Shown piece after piece: positions 1 to 6,245 of a stretch of 11,198 nucleotides of DNA. Below the pieces are notes generated by a model. The model was not told the DNA's origin. It made no database searches and saw only the letters and a list, made by a program, of their open reading frames with translations. Position 1 is the first letter of the stretch. The number at the start of each line of letters is the position of its first letter. Origin of the DNA: Acidobacteriota bacterium (lineage in GTDB: Bacteria > Acidobacteriota > Vicinamibacteria > Vicinamibacterales > Vicinamibacteraceae); NCBI GenBank assembly GCA_023429845.1, contig JAEZCY010000050.1, positions 1 to 11,198 on the forward strand, given 5' to 3'. Position numbers and translations under genes: made by a program.

Positions 1-20
1 GGGCGGGGGGGGGACCGCCC
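1..20. other. Poly-G run within a short inverted repeat
   Basis: GGGCGG at 1-6 pairs with CCGCCC at 15-20 around an 8-nt loop. Positions 5-13 are nine consecutive G. It lies about 23 nt beyond the stop of the minus-strand oxidoreductase gene, so it could be a weak 3' hairpin. On the transcript strand the loop is C-rich and no T-tract can be seen before the window ends, so I do not call it a rho-independent terminator. Confidence 0.25.
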
Positions 21-42
21 GCCCTACCCGCGTCGGCGACGG

Positions 43-1170
43 TTACGCGAGCTTGACGGGACGTCCTGCCTTCACCGACTCGTAGATCGCCTCGATCACC
101 CGCATGTCGTTGCGGCCGTCCTCGCCGTCGATGATTGGCCGCGTGTTGGTTGCGGCGCACTCGGCGAGGTGGTCCATCATCGCCGCGAAGTGATCGGGTT
201 CGCGCATGCTGCGCGTCTCCACGACATTGCCGCGGAACACGCGGAGACCGAGCGCGCGGCGACTGTACGCGGGCTCCATCTCGAACGATCCCTTCTCGGC
301 GTGCACACGAAAGCGATTCAGGTTCGTGCCGTAGCTCGACACGCAGTTGGCGAGGGTGCCGCTCGGGAACCGCATGTTGAACGTGATGGTCTCCTCGACC
401 TCGCGGAACCTGGGATCACCCGGCGTGCTGTACTCGTAGCCGAACACTTCGGTCGGCTCCTCGCCGGAGAGGTATCGGGCTGCGTTCACGGCGTAGATGC
501 CGATGTCCATCATCGACCCGCCGCCCCCCATCTTCTTGGTCAGCCGCCACTGTTCCGGGTTGCCGATGTTGAACCCGGCCTCACAGAGCACCACCTTCGT
601 GCGGCCGTACTCGTTGCCGCGCGCCATCTTGATCATCGCCTGGGTGTAGGGCTCGAAGCGCAGGCGATAGGCCACCGCAAGATGCTTCTTGGCCGCCGCG
701 GCGGCGGCAATCATCTCGTCGCATTCCTTGACCGTGTTGGCCATGGGCTTCTCGACGAGCACGTGCTTGCCGGCCTTGTGCGCCCGCACCGTGTACTCGG
801 CGTGCATGTTGTTGGGCAGCACGATGTACACCGCGTCGATGTCCGGGTTGTCGGCGATGCGGTCGTAGGTGTCGTACGAGTAGAGCCCCTTGTCGGGGAC
901 GCCGTACTGCGCCGCCAGCGAGCGCGCCTTGTCCACGCTGCCACTCACGAGCCCCGTCAGGCGGGCCCGCTTGGTGTTGGCAAAGGCCGGAAGGATGTCG
1001 CTCAGCGACAGGCCGCCGAGGCCGACGACGGCGTAGCCGAAGGTCCGGGCGGGCGGCTGTGGCGTGGCTGGCTGCGCGGCCGACACCGACGCGGCAGCAA
1101 AGGGCGCGGCGGCAACCGAGACGCCTGTCGCGCGGAGGAAGTCTCGACGGGAGGTGTGTTCCATGGTCAT
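43..1170 (-). CDS. Tat-exported Gfo/Idh/MocA oxidoreductase, glucose-fructose oxidoreductase-like
   Basis: 375 aa. NAD(P)-dependent sugar or polyol oxidoreductase, probably acting outside the cytoplasm. The N-terminus carries a twin-arginine motif (SRRDFLRATG, about residues 7-16), an Ala-rich hydrophobic stretch and a plausible cleavage region near residue 33. The Rossmann fold follows, with VVGLGG at about 48-53, the family EKP motif at 140-142 (K141), and MMDIGIYAVN at 220-229 supplying D222 and Y226. The C-terminal half (QWRLTKK, RYLSGEEP, MRFPSG, DHLAE, IEAIYE, GRPV) resembles Zymomonas-type glucose-fructose oxidoreductase from memory, more than generic Gfo proteins; this was not aligned by computer. 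I chose the ATG at 1170 because AGGA sits 7 nt upstream and the Tat signal follows at once; an upstream in-frame ATG at 1293 would bury the signal. It is divergent from the PI-PLC-like gene. The family is secure; the substrate is inferred. Confidence 0.93.
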   Translation of the reverse strand: MTMEHTSRRDFLRATGVSVAAAPFAAASVSAAQPATPQPPARTFGYAVVGLGGLSLSDILPAFANTKRARLTGLVSGSVDKARSLAAQYGVPDKGLYSYDTYDRIADNPDIDAVYIVLPNNMHAEYTVRAHKAGKHVLVEKPMANTVKECDEMIAAAAAAKKHLAVAYRLRFEPYTQAMIKMARGNEYGRTKVVLCEAGFNIGNPEQWRLTKKMGGGGSMMDIGIYAVNAARYLSGEEPTEVFGYEYSTPGDPRFREVEETITFNMRFPSGTLANCVSSYGTNLNRFRVHAEKGSFEMEPAYSRRALGLRVFRGNVVETRSMREPDHFAAMMDHLAECAATNTRPIIDGEDGRNDMRVIEAIYESVKAGRPVKLA

Positions 1171-1316
1171 GGTCAGATCCTGGGTGCGTTGGGAGGCCAC
1201 GCACGCGGCCTGGTGATGGTCGTCGGCACGGGCCGTGTGTCGGGCGTGCTCATTATCACGCGTCGGGCCCGGCGCGGGTTGCACCATCGGCACCCGTCTG
1301 CCCTACAGTGGCCCGC
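1171..1316. promoter_or_regulatory. Divergent promoter region, oxidoreductase / PI-PLC-like gene
   Basis: 146-bp gap between two divergent starts. For the minus-strand gene, GATAAT (1257 down to 1252) is the best -10 candidate, giving a leader of about 75 nt, with AGGA as SD 7 nt before the ATG. For the plus-strand gene, TACAGT at 1304-1309 lies exactly 7 nt before the ATG and no SD is visible. This implies a leaderless or near-leaderless transcript. TTGCAC at 1279-1284 is a possible -35, but the 19-nt spacer is long. No convincing operator was seen. Confidence 0.4.
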
Positions 1317-2480
1317 ATGAGACTGCGATCGCTTGCTCTCGTCACGTGTGTCGCCGCGGCTGCCATCCCCTCGTCGGGCGCATCGTCGGCGCAAGGAGCT
1401 GCCTGCGGCGAGATCACGGCGCGAAACGCCGACGACTGTCTGCGGCTCAATCACCTGCAGGTCGTCGGCACCCACAACAGCTATCACGTCGCGCCGGAGC
1501 CAGCCATTCTCGCCGCGCTCGGCGAGCACGGGCCGGCCGTCGACTACACGCATCGATCCCTGACCGCCCAGCTTGAGGATCTGGGCATGCGGCAGTTCGA
1601 GATCGATGTGTACGCCGACCCGGAGGGAGGCGCCTATGCGACGCCGGACCTCGCGCCGCTTGGCCAGGATCTCGCGCACGTCCGGCGACCGGGACCCGAG
1701 ATGCAGGAGCCAGGGCTGAAGGTGCTCCACACGGCACCCTACGACTTCCGGACGACCTGCGCCACCCTTCGTGCCTGCCTGACCGAGATCCGCGACTGGT
1801 CTCGTGCCAACAGGGGGCACCTGCCGATCGGCGTGATGGTGGAGGTCAAGGATCCGGCGGCGGACACGAAGCGCCGCCTGCCGCTGCCGAACGCCCCACG
1901 CTTCGACGCCGCACAGCTCGATGCGCTCGACGCCGAGATTCGCGCCGTGTTCGACGAGGCGCACCTGCTGACGCCCGACGATGTGCGGGGTGAGGCGACG
2001 ACCCTGCGCGACGCGATTGCCGGCCGGGGCTGGCCGACGCTGCGCGAGTCGCGCGGCACGGTGCTGTTCATGATGGACAACACCGGGCCGCATCGTGACC
2101 TCTATCTCGCGGGCCGAGAGTCGCTCGAGGGCCGCGTGATGTTCGTGAGCGTCGCGGCCACGCATCCGGCCGCCGCCTTCATGAAGATGAACGACGCGCT
2201 CGGCGATGGTGCGGCAATCGTTGCGGCGGTCCGCTCAGGCTTCCTCGTCCGCACGCGCGCCGACGAGCCAGGGCGCGAGGCGCGCACCGGCGACACGGCG
2301 CGGCGCGAGGCGGCGCTCGGCTCGGGCGCACAGTACGTGAGCACGGACTATCCGGAGCCGAGCCCTTATGCGTCTGGCAGGGGCTACGTTGTGCGCCTGC
2401 CCGGCACTGCGGGTGCGGCACGGTGCAATCCGGTCAGCGCGCCGCCCGGCTGCCGGGACGAGTGGCTCGGGGAGCGGTAG
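1317..2480 (+). CDS. Secreted Ca2+-dependent PI-PLC-like phosphodiesterase
   Basis: 387 aa. Predicted to cleave phosphatidylinositol-type or related glycerophosphodiester substrates outside the cytoplasm. A Sec signal peptide covers about residues 1-27 (MRLRS, hydrophobic core, SSAQGA). The TIM-barrel phosphodiesterase signature is visible: GTHNSYH at 51-57 (H53 as first catalytic His), QFEIDVY at 93-99 (E95 and D97 as likely metal ligands), LKVLHTA at 134-140 (H138 as second catalytic His), and VMVEVKD at 174-180 (E177, K179). A C-terminal TDYPEPSP segment and a Cys pair near 370-379 resemble the Streptomyces SaPLC1-like single-domain family. I start at 1317 because the signal peptide begins there; the in-frame extension back to 1059 runs through the promoter region and antisense to the oxidoreductase gene. 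The family call is firm; the natural substrate is unknown, since inositol lipids are rare in bacteria. Confidence 0.9.
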   Translation: MRLRSLALVTCVAAAAIPSSGASSAQGAACGEITARNADDCLRLNHLQVVGTHNSYHVAPEPAILAALGEHGPAVDYTHRSLTAQLEDLGMRQFEIDVYADPEGGAYATPDLAPLGQDLAHVRRPGPEMQEPGLKVLHTAPYDFRTTCATLRACLTEIRDWSRANRGHLPIGVMVEVKDPAADTKRRLPLPNAPRFDAAQLDALDAEIRAVFDEAHLLTPDDVRGEATTLRDAIAGRGWPTLRESRGTVLFMMDNTGPHRDLYLAGRESLEGRVMFVSVAATHPAAAFMKMNDALGDGAAIVAAVRSGFLVRTRADEPGREARTGDTARREAALGSGAQYVSTDYPEPSPYASGRGYVVRLPGTAGAARCNPVSAPPGCRDEWLGER

Positions 2481-2585
2481 GAACGTCGAACGTCGAACGC
2501 CGAACGTCGAACGCCGAACGGGGTAACACGGAACGACGACTCCGGACTCCCGAGCCCCGAGCCCCGAGTCCCGCTTCCCGTCGTC
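2481..2585. repeat. Degenerate heptamer array, 15 units of 7 nt
   Basis: Directly after the PI-PLC-like stop codon the sequence breaks cleanly into 7-nt units. The first six are GAACGTC, GAACGTC, GAACGCC, GAACGTC, GAACGCC and GAACGGG. After two degenerate units and GGAACGA-type transition sequence, a second consensus appears: CGACTCC, GGACTCC, CGAGCCC, CGAGCCC, CGAGTCC, CGCTTCC. The phase is unbroken from 2481 to 2585. It fills nearly all of the 121-bp convergent gap between the PI-PLC-like gene and the permease gene. A 7-nt period is not a codon multiple, which argues against coding. The function is unknown. Confidence 0.85.
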
Positions 2586-2601
2586 TGCAGACCGCCGCCT
2601 G

Positions 2602-4008
2602 CTACCCCTTTCTCGTCCACCACAGGTAGAACGGCACCCCGAGCGCTATGAGGCCGAGGCCGGCGATGGCCTGGCGCGGAGCGGTCTGCAGGGTGTTCAG
2701 GATCAGCCAGCCGGCCGTCAGCATGAACTGCGCCGGCACGACGGGGTAGCCCCACGTTCGGTACGGGCGATCGGCATCCGGCAAGCGGCGGCGGAAGACG
2801 AACACCGACGCGGTCGCCAGCCCCATGAAGATCAGCACGGCGAAGATGCTGTAGTCGGTAAGCGTGTCGAACGTGCCGGTGAGCACCAGCACGGACGCCC
2901 ACACCGCCTGCGCGACCAGTGCCCGCACGGGCACGCGGGTGCGCGGGCTCAGTCGCGACAGGCCGTGGAAGAAGACGCCGTCGCTGGCCATGGCATAGGG
3001 AATCCGCGCGCCGACCAGCGCGACGATCTGCAGGGCCGTCAGCACGGACACGGACAGCAGCGCCGTCATCAACCCTGTCGCGGCCGTCCCGAGGAAGTGC
3101 GTGGCCGCGACGGTGGCCACCGCCGCCGATGCGGGGACGCTCGCCACCTCGTCGGGGGTGAGCACGTAGAAGTACCCGGCATTCACGACCACGTAGAGCG
3201 TCGCAACGGTGAGCAGCCCGCCGATGATCGCCAACGGCAGGGCCCGGGAGGGATCCTTGATCTCGCCCGCAACGTAGGTGACCTCGTTCCAGCCGTTGTA
3301 GCCCCACAGCGCCGCCATCATCGCCGCGCCCACGCCGGCCATGCCGAGGCGGGCCGCCGGGTCCACGCCTTCGCAGGTGCCGCCGGCGCCGCTCATCGCG
3401 TAGTGCGACCAGGAGCCGTCGGCCAGCAGGAAGGCGCCGAACCCGACCGCCATCAGCAGCGCCAGTTTCAGCACGGTCAGAGCCGACGCCACGCGGCCAC
3501 CGGTGGAGACGTCGGCGCAGTTGACCAGCGTGACCGCCCACACCGCCGCCACCGCGACCAGCTGCACGAGGCTCACGTTCCAGCCGAGGGGCGCCACGGT
3601 GAGGTGCCATTCACTCAGCGCGCCGCCACCGAGCGACGTCACGAAGATGGCGAACCCCGTGGCCAGCGCCGCGAGCGCGCCGGTCGTGGCAACGAAGAAA
3701 CGCGTCCAGCCGTAAAGGAAGCCCGGGAGACGACCGTACGCCTGCCGAATGAACACGTATTCCCCGCCGGCGCGCGGGAACAGCGTGGCGAGCTCGGCGT
3801 ACGTGAGTGCGCCGAGCAGGCTCATGACGCCGGCAATCACCCAGACCGCCATCACCATGCCGGGTGTCTCGACGTTGCACGTCATCACCCGCGCCTTCAG
3901 GAAGACGCCGGTGCCGATGACGTTGCCGACGACCATCGCGAACGCGGCAAAGAGACCGAGACCGCGCACGAGGGACACCGGTGGCGGGGCAAGGAGGGAA
4001 CCTGACAC
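2602..4008 (-). CDS. APC-superfamily amino-acid permease (LAT-like), 12 TM
   Basis: 468 aa inner-membrane transporter, likely an amino-acid uniporter or exchanger. Twelve hydrophobic segments can be placed at roughly 16-37, 51-71, 96-125, 144-163, 172-194, 222-243, 257-283, 312-335, 361-378, 385-405, 422-440 and 447-465. TM1 carries GNVIGTGVF (28-36), the broken-helix substrate motif of APC proteins. PRAGGEYVF (78-86) follows TM2, and GYNGWNEVTYVAGEIKDPSR (226-245) in TM6 and the following loop is typical of the LAT-like branch. Length is normal for the family. The start is a GTG at 4008. No SD is visible, but TACACT lies exactly 7 nt upstream, suggesting a leaderless start; a GTG at codon 14 is an alternative. 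The gene is 69 bp downstream of the HAAS-RDD gene on the same strand but appears to have its own promoter. The substrate cannot be read from sequence. Confidence 0.92.
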   Translation of the reverse strand: MSGSLLAPPPVSLVRGLGLFAAFAMVVGNVIGTGVFLKARVMTCNVETPGMVMAVWVIAGVMSLLGALTYAELATLFPRAGGEYVFIRQAYGRLPGFLYGWTRFFVATTGALAALATGFAIFVTSLGGGALSEWHLTVAPLGWNVSLVQLVAVAAVWAVTLVNCADVSTGGRVASALTVLKLALLMAVGFGAFLLADGSWSHYAMSGAGGTCEGVDPAARLGMAGVGAAMMAALWGYNGWNEVTYVAGEIKDPSRALPLAIIGGLLTVATLYVVVNAGYFYVLTPDEVASVPASAAVATVAATHFLGTAATGLMTALLSVSVLTALQIVALVGARIPYAMASDGVFFHGLSRLSPRTRVPVRALVAQAVWASVLVLTGTFDTLTDYSIFAVLIFMGLATASVFVFRRRLPDADRPYRTWGYPVVPAQFMLTAGWLILNTLQTAPRQAIAGLGLIALGVPFYLWWTRKG

Positions 4009-4015
4009 GTCGGGG

Positions 4016-4021
4016 AGTGTA
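4016..4021 (-). promoter_or_regulatory. -10-like box TACACT for the permease
   Basis: TACACT on the minus strand ends exactly 7 nt before the GTG start at 4008, so transcription would begin at or one base before the start codon. No SD and no good -35 were found. The same geometry occurs at the PI-PLC-like gene (TACAGT). Confidence 0.4.
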
Positions 4022-4025
4022 CTCG

Positions 4026-4078
4026 GGAGCCGGAAGCCGCAGGTCGCGCCAGGTGCCGGGCGGGGCCGATCCGGCTCC
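4026..4078 (-). other. 9-bp inverted repeat after the HAAS-RDD gene
   Basis: GGAGCCGGA (4026-4034) pairs perfectly with TCCGGCTCC (4070-4078) around a 35-nt GC-rich interval. On the minus strand the stem begins at the stop codon of the HAAS-RDD gene and lies just upstream of the permease -10 box. It may be a terminator-like or insulating structure between the two genes. There is no T-tract, so a rho-independent terminator is not supported. Confidence 0.35.
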
Positions 4079-4683
4079 TATCTGCGTTCGAGCTGGACGA
4101 CGCGCGTCCTGGACAACAACTCGAACGCCCGCTGTCGACGCTCGGTGAAGAACACGAACATCGCGTCGATCCAGAACACCTGGAGCAGCGTCGGCAATTG
4201 ACGCACGACCGCCTGCCCGGCGGTGATGGGCGCGCCGGTCTCCTGCACCACCGTCAGCCCGACGCGACGCTTGCCGAAGGTCTGCCCGGTGCGCGTTTCT
4301 GCGACGATCGTGTAGGTGACGTAGCCGAACGCCGCAGTGGCGATCGCCAGCGCCACGAGCCAGGGCGTGAGTCTGGACACGGGGGTGAACCAGGCCAAGC
4401 CGCCCAGCACCGCCGCGATGGCCATGAACGCGCCGACGTCGATGACCTTCGCGACCACGCGCGCGCCGAAGTCGGCAGAACGCTGCGGGAGCCCCGTCAG
4501 ATACGACACCGCCAGGTCCGCCGGGGCGCCGAGCCGCTGCAGCACGGCGTCGAGCGGCTCTCCGCTCGCCAGGCGTTCCTCGATGTGACCACGCAGTTCG
4601 AGCGCGATCTGCTCCCGGAGCGGCATCGACGAGGGCAGGTGCTCGAGCACCTGCGCGAGGTACCTGTCAGTGGTCGTGGTCAT
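4078..4683 (-). CDS. HAAS-like plus RDD-domain membrane protein
   Basis: 201 aa. Residues about 7-62 form a helical cytoplasmic domain (RYLAQVLEHL, ELRGHIEERLASGEPLDAVL, QRLGAPADLAVSYL) that matches the pattern of the HAAS (HTH-associated alpha-helical signalling) domain commonly encoded beside PadR regulators. An RDD domain follows: RVVAKVID (75-82) with its Arg and Asp, TM1 about 82-98, TM2 about 108-126, the conserved TGQTFGKRRVGL (132-143), and a third hydrophobic stretch about 163-180. The usual final Asp region reads RAFELL, so Asp is replaced by Glu. Its ATG overlaps the PadR stop as ATGA, implying translational coupling. Likely an integral-membrane sensor or effector partner of PadR. 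Domain identity is strong; the biochemical role is unknown. Confidence 0.85.
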   Translation of the reverse strand: MTTTTDRYLAQVLEHLPSSMPLREQIALELRGHIEERLASGEPLDAVLQRLGAPADLAVSYLTGLPQRSADFGARVVAKVIDVGAFMAIAAVLGGLAWFTPVSRLTPWLVALAIATAAFGYVTYTIVAETRTGQTFGKRRVGLTVVQETGAPITAGQAVVRQLPTLLQVFWIDAMFVFFTERRQRAFELLSRTRVVQLERR

Positions 4684-5045
4684 CGGCTTCCGCCTTTCCT
4701 GAGCAAGCGGCCCATCGCGTCAGCAAACGCGAACCAGTCCGCCATGAGCGAGGCCAGCTCCGCCCGACCCGCGTCGGTGAGCCGGTAGTACTTGCGCGGT
4801 ACGCCGCGCTCGGGCGTTTCCCAGCGAACCGTGACGAGGCCCGCACGCTCGAGCCGGTAGAGCACCGGGTAGAGCGTGCCGTCGGTCACCTCCAGCGCGC
4901 CGGCGCTGGCTCGCGTCAGCTTCGTGACGATCTCGTAGCCGTACGCCTCGCCGGGTTCGAGCAGGTGCAGCACGATGAGCTCGAGGGACCCGCGGCGGAG
5001 TTCCCGCGCGATGCCCTTTCTTTCGGAGTCGCGCTGCTCGGCCAT
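4680..5045 (-). CDS. PadR-family winged-helix transcriptional regulator
   Basis: 121 aa DNA-binding protein. The winged helix is clear: LRRGSLELIVLHLL (16-29), YGYEI (35-39), the recognition region DGTLYPVLYRLERAGLV (55-71), and wing RKYYRLTDAGR (84-94), followed by a short dimerisation helix. It is a short PadR-s2-like form. I chose the ATG at 5045 (MAEQRDSERKG) because homologous PadR proteins begin a few residues before the winged helix and because a promoter places the transcript start immediately in front of it; the in-frame extension to 5147 would cross that promoter. It is first in a two-gene unit with the HAAS-RDD gene (ATGA overlap). Autoregulation is typical for PadR and is inferred here. 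The ligand is unknown. Confidence 0.93.
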   Translation of the reverse strand: MAEQRDSERKGIARELRRGSLELIVLHLLEPGEAYGYEIVTKLTRASAGALEVTDGTLYPVLYRLERAGLVTVRWETPERGVPRKYYRLTDAGRAELASLMADWFAFADAMGRLLRKGGSR

Positions 5046-5091
5046 GTCATGAAGTATGGTGCAAGGTGTCTTGTGACGCAAGGTATATGAC
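5046..5091 (-). promoter_or_regulatory. padR promoter with repeat elements (candidate autoregulatory operator)
   Basis: Minus strand: TTGCGT (5081 down to 5076), a 17-nt spacer, then CATACT (5058 down to 5053), which ends 7 nt before the PadR ATG. No SD is present, so a leaderless mRNA is predicted. Two GCAAGGT copies (plus strand, 5061-5067 and 5078-5084) are spaced 17 nt apart, one overlapping the -35. GTCAT (5046-5050) and ATGAC (5087-5091) form an outer inverted pair. These are plausible PadR binding elements, but this is inference. Confidence 0.5.
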
Positions 5092-5180
5092 GAGGCTAGT
5101 CGTTGCCCGGTTCCGCACGCCGGCTGGCGCCACCACGTCAGCCCCACGCCGAGGTGCGGCTGCTCGCATTACGATGGGCC

Positions 5181-6245
5181 ATGCACCGCACGGCTTCGCC
5201 GCCCGCGCTCGCCCTTGTCGTCTGCACGGCCCTCTTGCTTCTGGCGTCCGGCGGCAGGATGACGGCGACGACGGGCCGGTCAGTTGTTGCGCCGTCGACT
5301 CAGGCGCCGGCCTCGCCGGCTCCAGCTTGCGGCGGGCGCAGCGCCAACCCGCGCACGCCGTGTGCCGAGCATGTGGCGGCCATGCTCGCGGCGCTGCCGG
5401 AGACGGCGCCCGCCCGTCCGACGCGACCACGCAAGGTCCTCGTTCTCGCACGCGCTGCCGGTTACGTCCACTCGTCGATTCCGCTTGCCGTCCGTACGGT
5501 CGAGGAGTTAGGCCTCAGGACGGGCGCATGGGCGACGACGGCGACCTACGACGCCGCGGACGTCACCACGGAGAACCTGAAGCAGTACGATGCGATCTTC
5601 CTCGCGAGCACGACAGGGCATTTCCTCGACGACCCCGATGACGCGGCCGCCACGGCCGCGCGTCGGGCGGCGCTTCTCGCATTCGTGCGTGGCGGCAAGG
5701 GCCTGGCCGCGATCCATGCGGCAACCGACTCGTATCACGCGAGCGCGACGGCAGAGGGCGGTGCGCCGCGTCCGAAGACCGACCAGTGGCCCGACGATCA
5801 GGTTGGCACCTGGCCCGAGTTCAACACGCTGCTCGGCGGCTTCTTCAAGTACCACTGGAACGACGGGCAGTCGATCACCTACGTTGTCGAGGAGCCGGAT
5901 CACCCGCTCAATGCGCCGTTCCGAGGGCAGACCCCGTTCGTCGTGGAGGACGAGACCTACACGTTCGGCCGCGAGGTCTACTCGCGCGACAACCTCCGCG
6001 TCCTGACGAGCGTGGACTATGCGCGGATGTCGGCGGAGGACAGGGCGAAGGAGCAGTTCCCGCGGCCCGATCACGACCATCCGCTCAGCTGGGTCCGCGG
6101 CGAACAGAAGGGGCGCGTGTTCTACATGTCGCACGGCCACAACGAGAAGGTGTACGCCAACCGCGCGCTGCTGGCGCATCTCCTGCGCGGAATTCAGTAC
6201 GCGCTCGGCGACATTGCTGCCGACGACTCACCGCGCGCGCGTTAG
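5181..6245 (+). CDS. Secreted ThuA-like domain protein
   Basis: 354 aa. ThuA-like proteins have a glutamine-amidotransferase-like fold and are linked to trehalose and other sugar or 3-keto-glycoside metabolism; the exact chemistry is not settled. An N-terminal hydrophobic segment (about 9-24) forms a Sec signal or anchor, followed by a Pro/Ala linker with C50 and C61. The ThuA domain spans about 84-343: KVLVLARAAGYVHSSIPLA, YDAIFLASTTG (126-136), GGKGLAAIHAATDSY (161-175), and a C-terminal block with DHDHPLSWV (277-285) and VFYMSHGHNE (293-302). I start at 5181 because the signal follows at once. No SD is seen; TACGAT ends 5 nt before the ATG. It is divergent from padR and its TAG overlaps the TAA of the GT2 gene. 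It is a stand-alone ThuA, without a fused DUF1080-type or cytochrome domain. Confidence 0.88.
   Translation: MHRTASPPALALVVCTALLLLASGGRMTATTGRSVVAPSTQAPASPAPACGGRSANPRTPCAEHVAAMLAALPETAPARPTRPRKVLVLARAAGYVHSSIPLAVRTVEELGLRTGAWATTATYDAADVTTENLKQYDAIFLASTTGHFLDDPDDAAATAARRAALLAFVRGGKGLAAIHAATDSYHASATAEGGAPRPKTDQWPDDQVGTWPEFNTLLGGFFKYHWNDGQSITYVVEEPDHPLNAPFRGQTPFVVEDETYTFGREVYSRDNLRVLTSVDYARMSAEDRAKEQFPRPDHDHPLSWVRGEQKGRVFYMSHGHNEKVYANRALLAHLLRGIQYALGDIAADDSPRAR

Noticed and set aside
1059..1316. Upstream in-frame extension of the PI-PLC-like gene
   Set aside because: It would place 86 Arg-rich residues before an obvious signal peptide and overlap the divergent oxidoreductase coding region.
169..1320. 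Long plus-strand open frame (383 codons) antisense to the first oxidoreductase
   Set aside because: His/Val/Arg-rich translation without domain motifs. The opposite strand encodes a full Gfo/Idh/MocA protein; such shadows are usual in GC-rich DNA.
2481..2585. CRISPR array
   Set aside because: Units are only 7 nt with no spacers and no cas genes nearby.
2384..3610. Long minus-strand frame overlapping the permease gene and the heptamer array
   Set aside because: Arg/Gly-rich low-complexity translation in another frame of the permease gene, which itself has clear TM segments and APC motifs.
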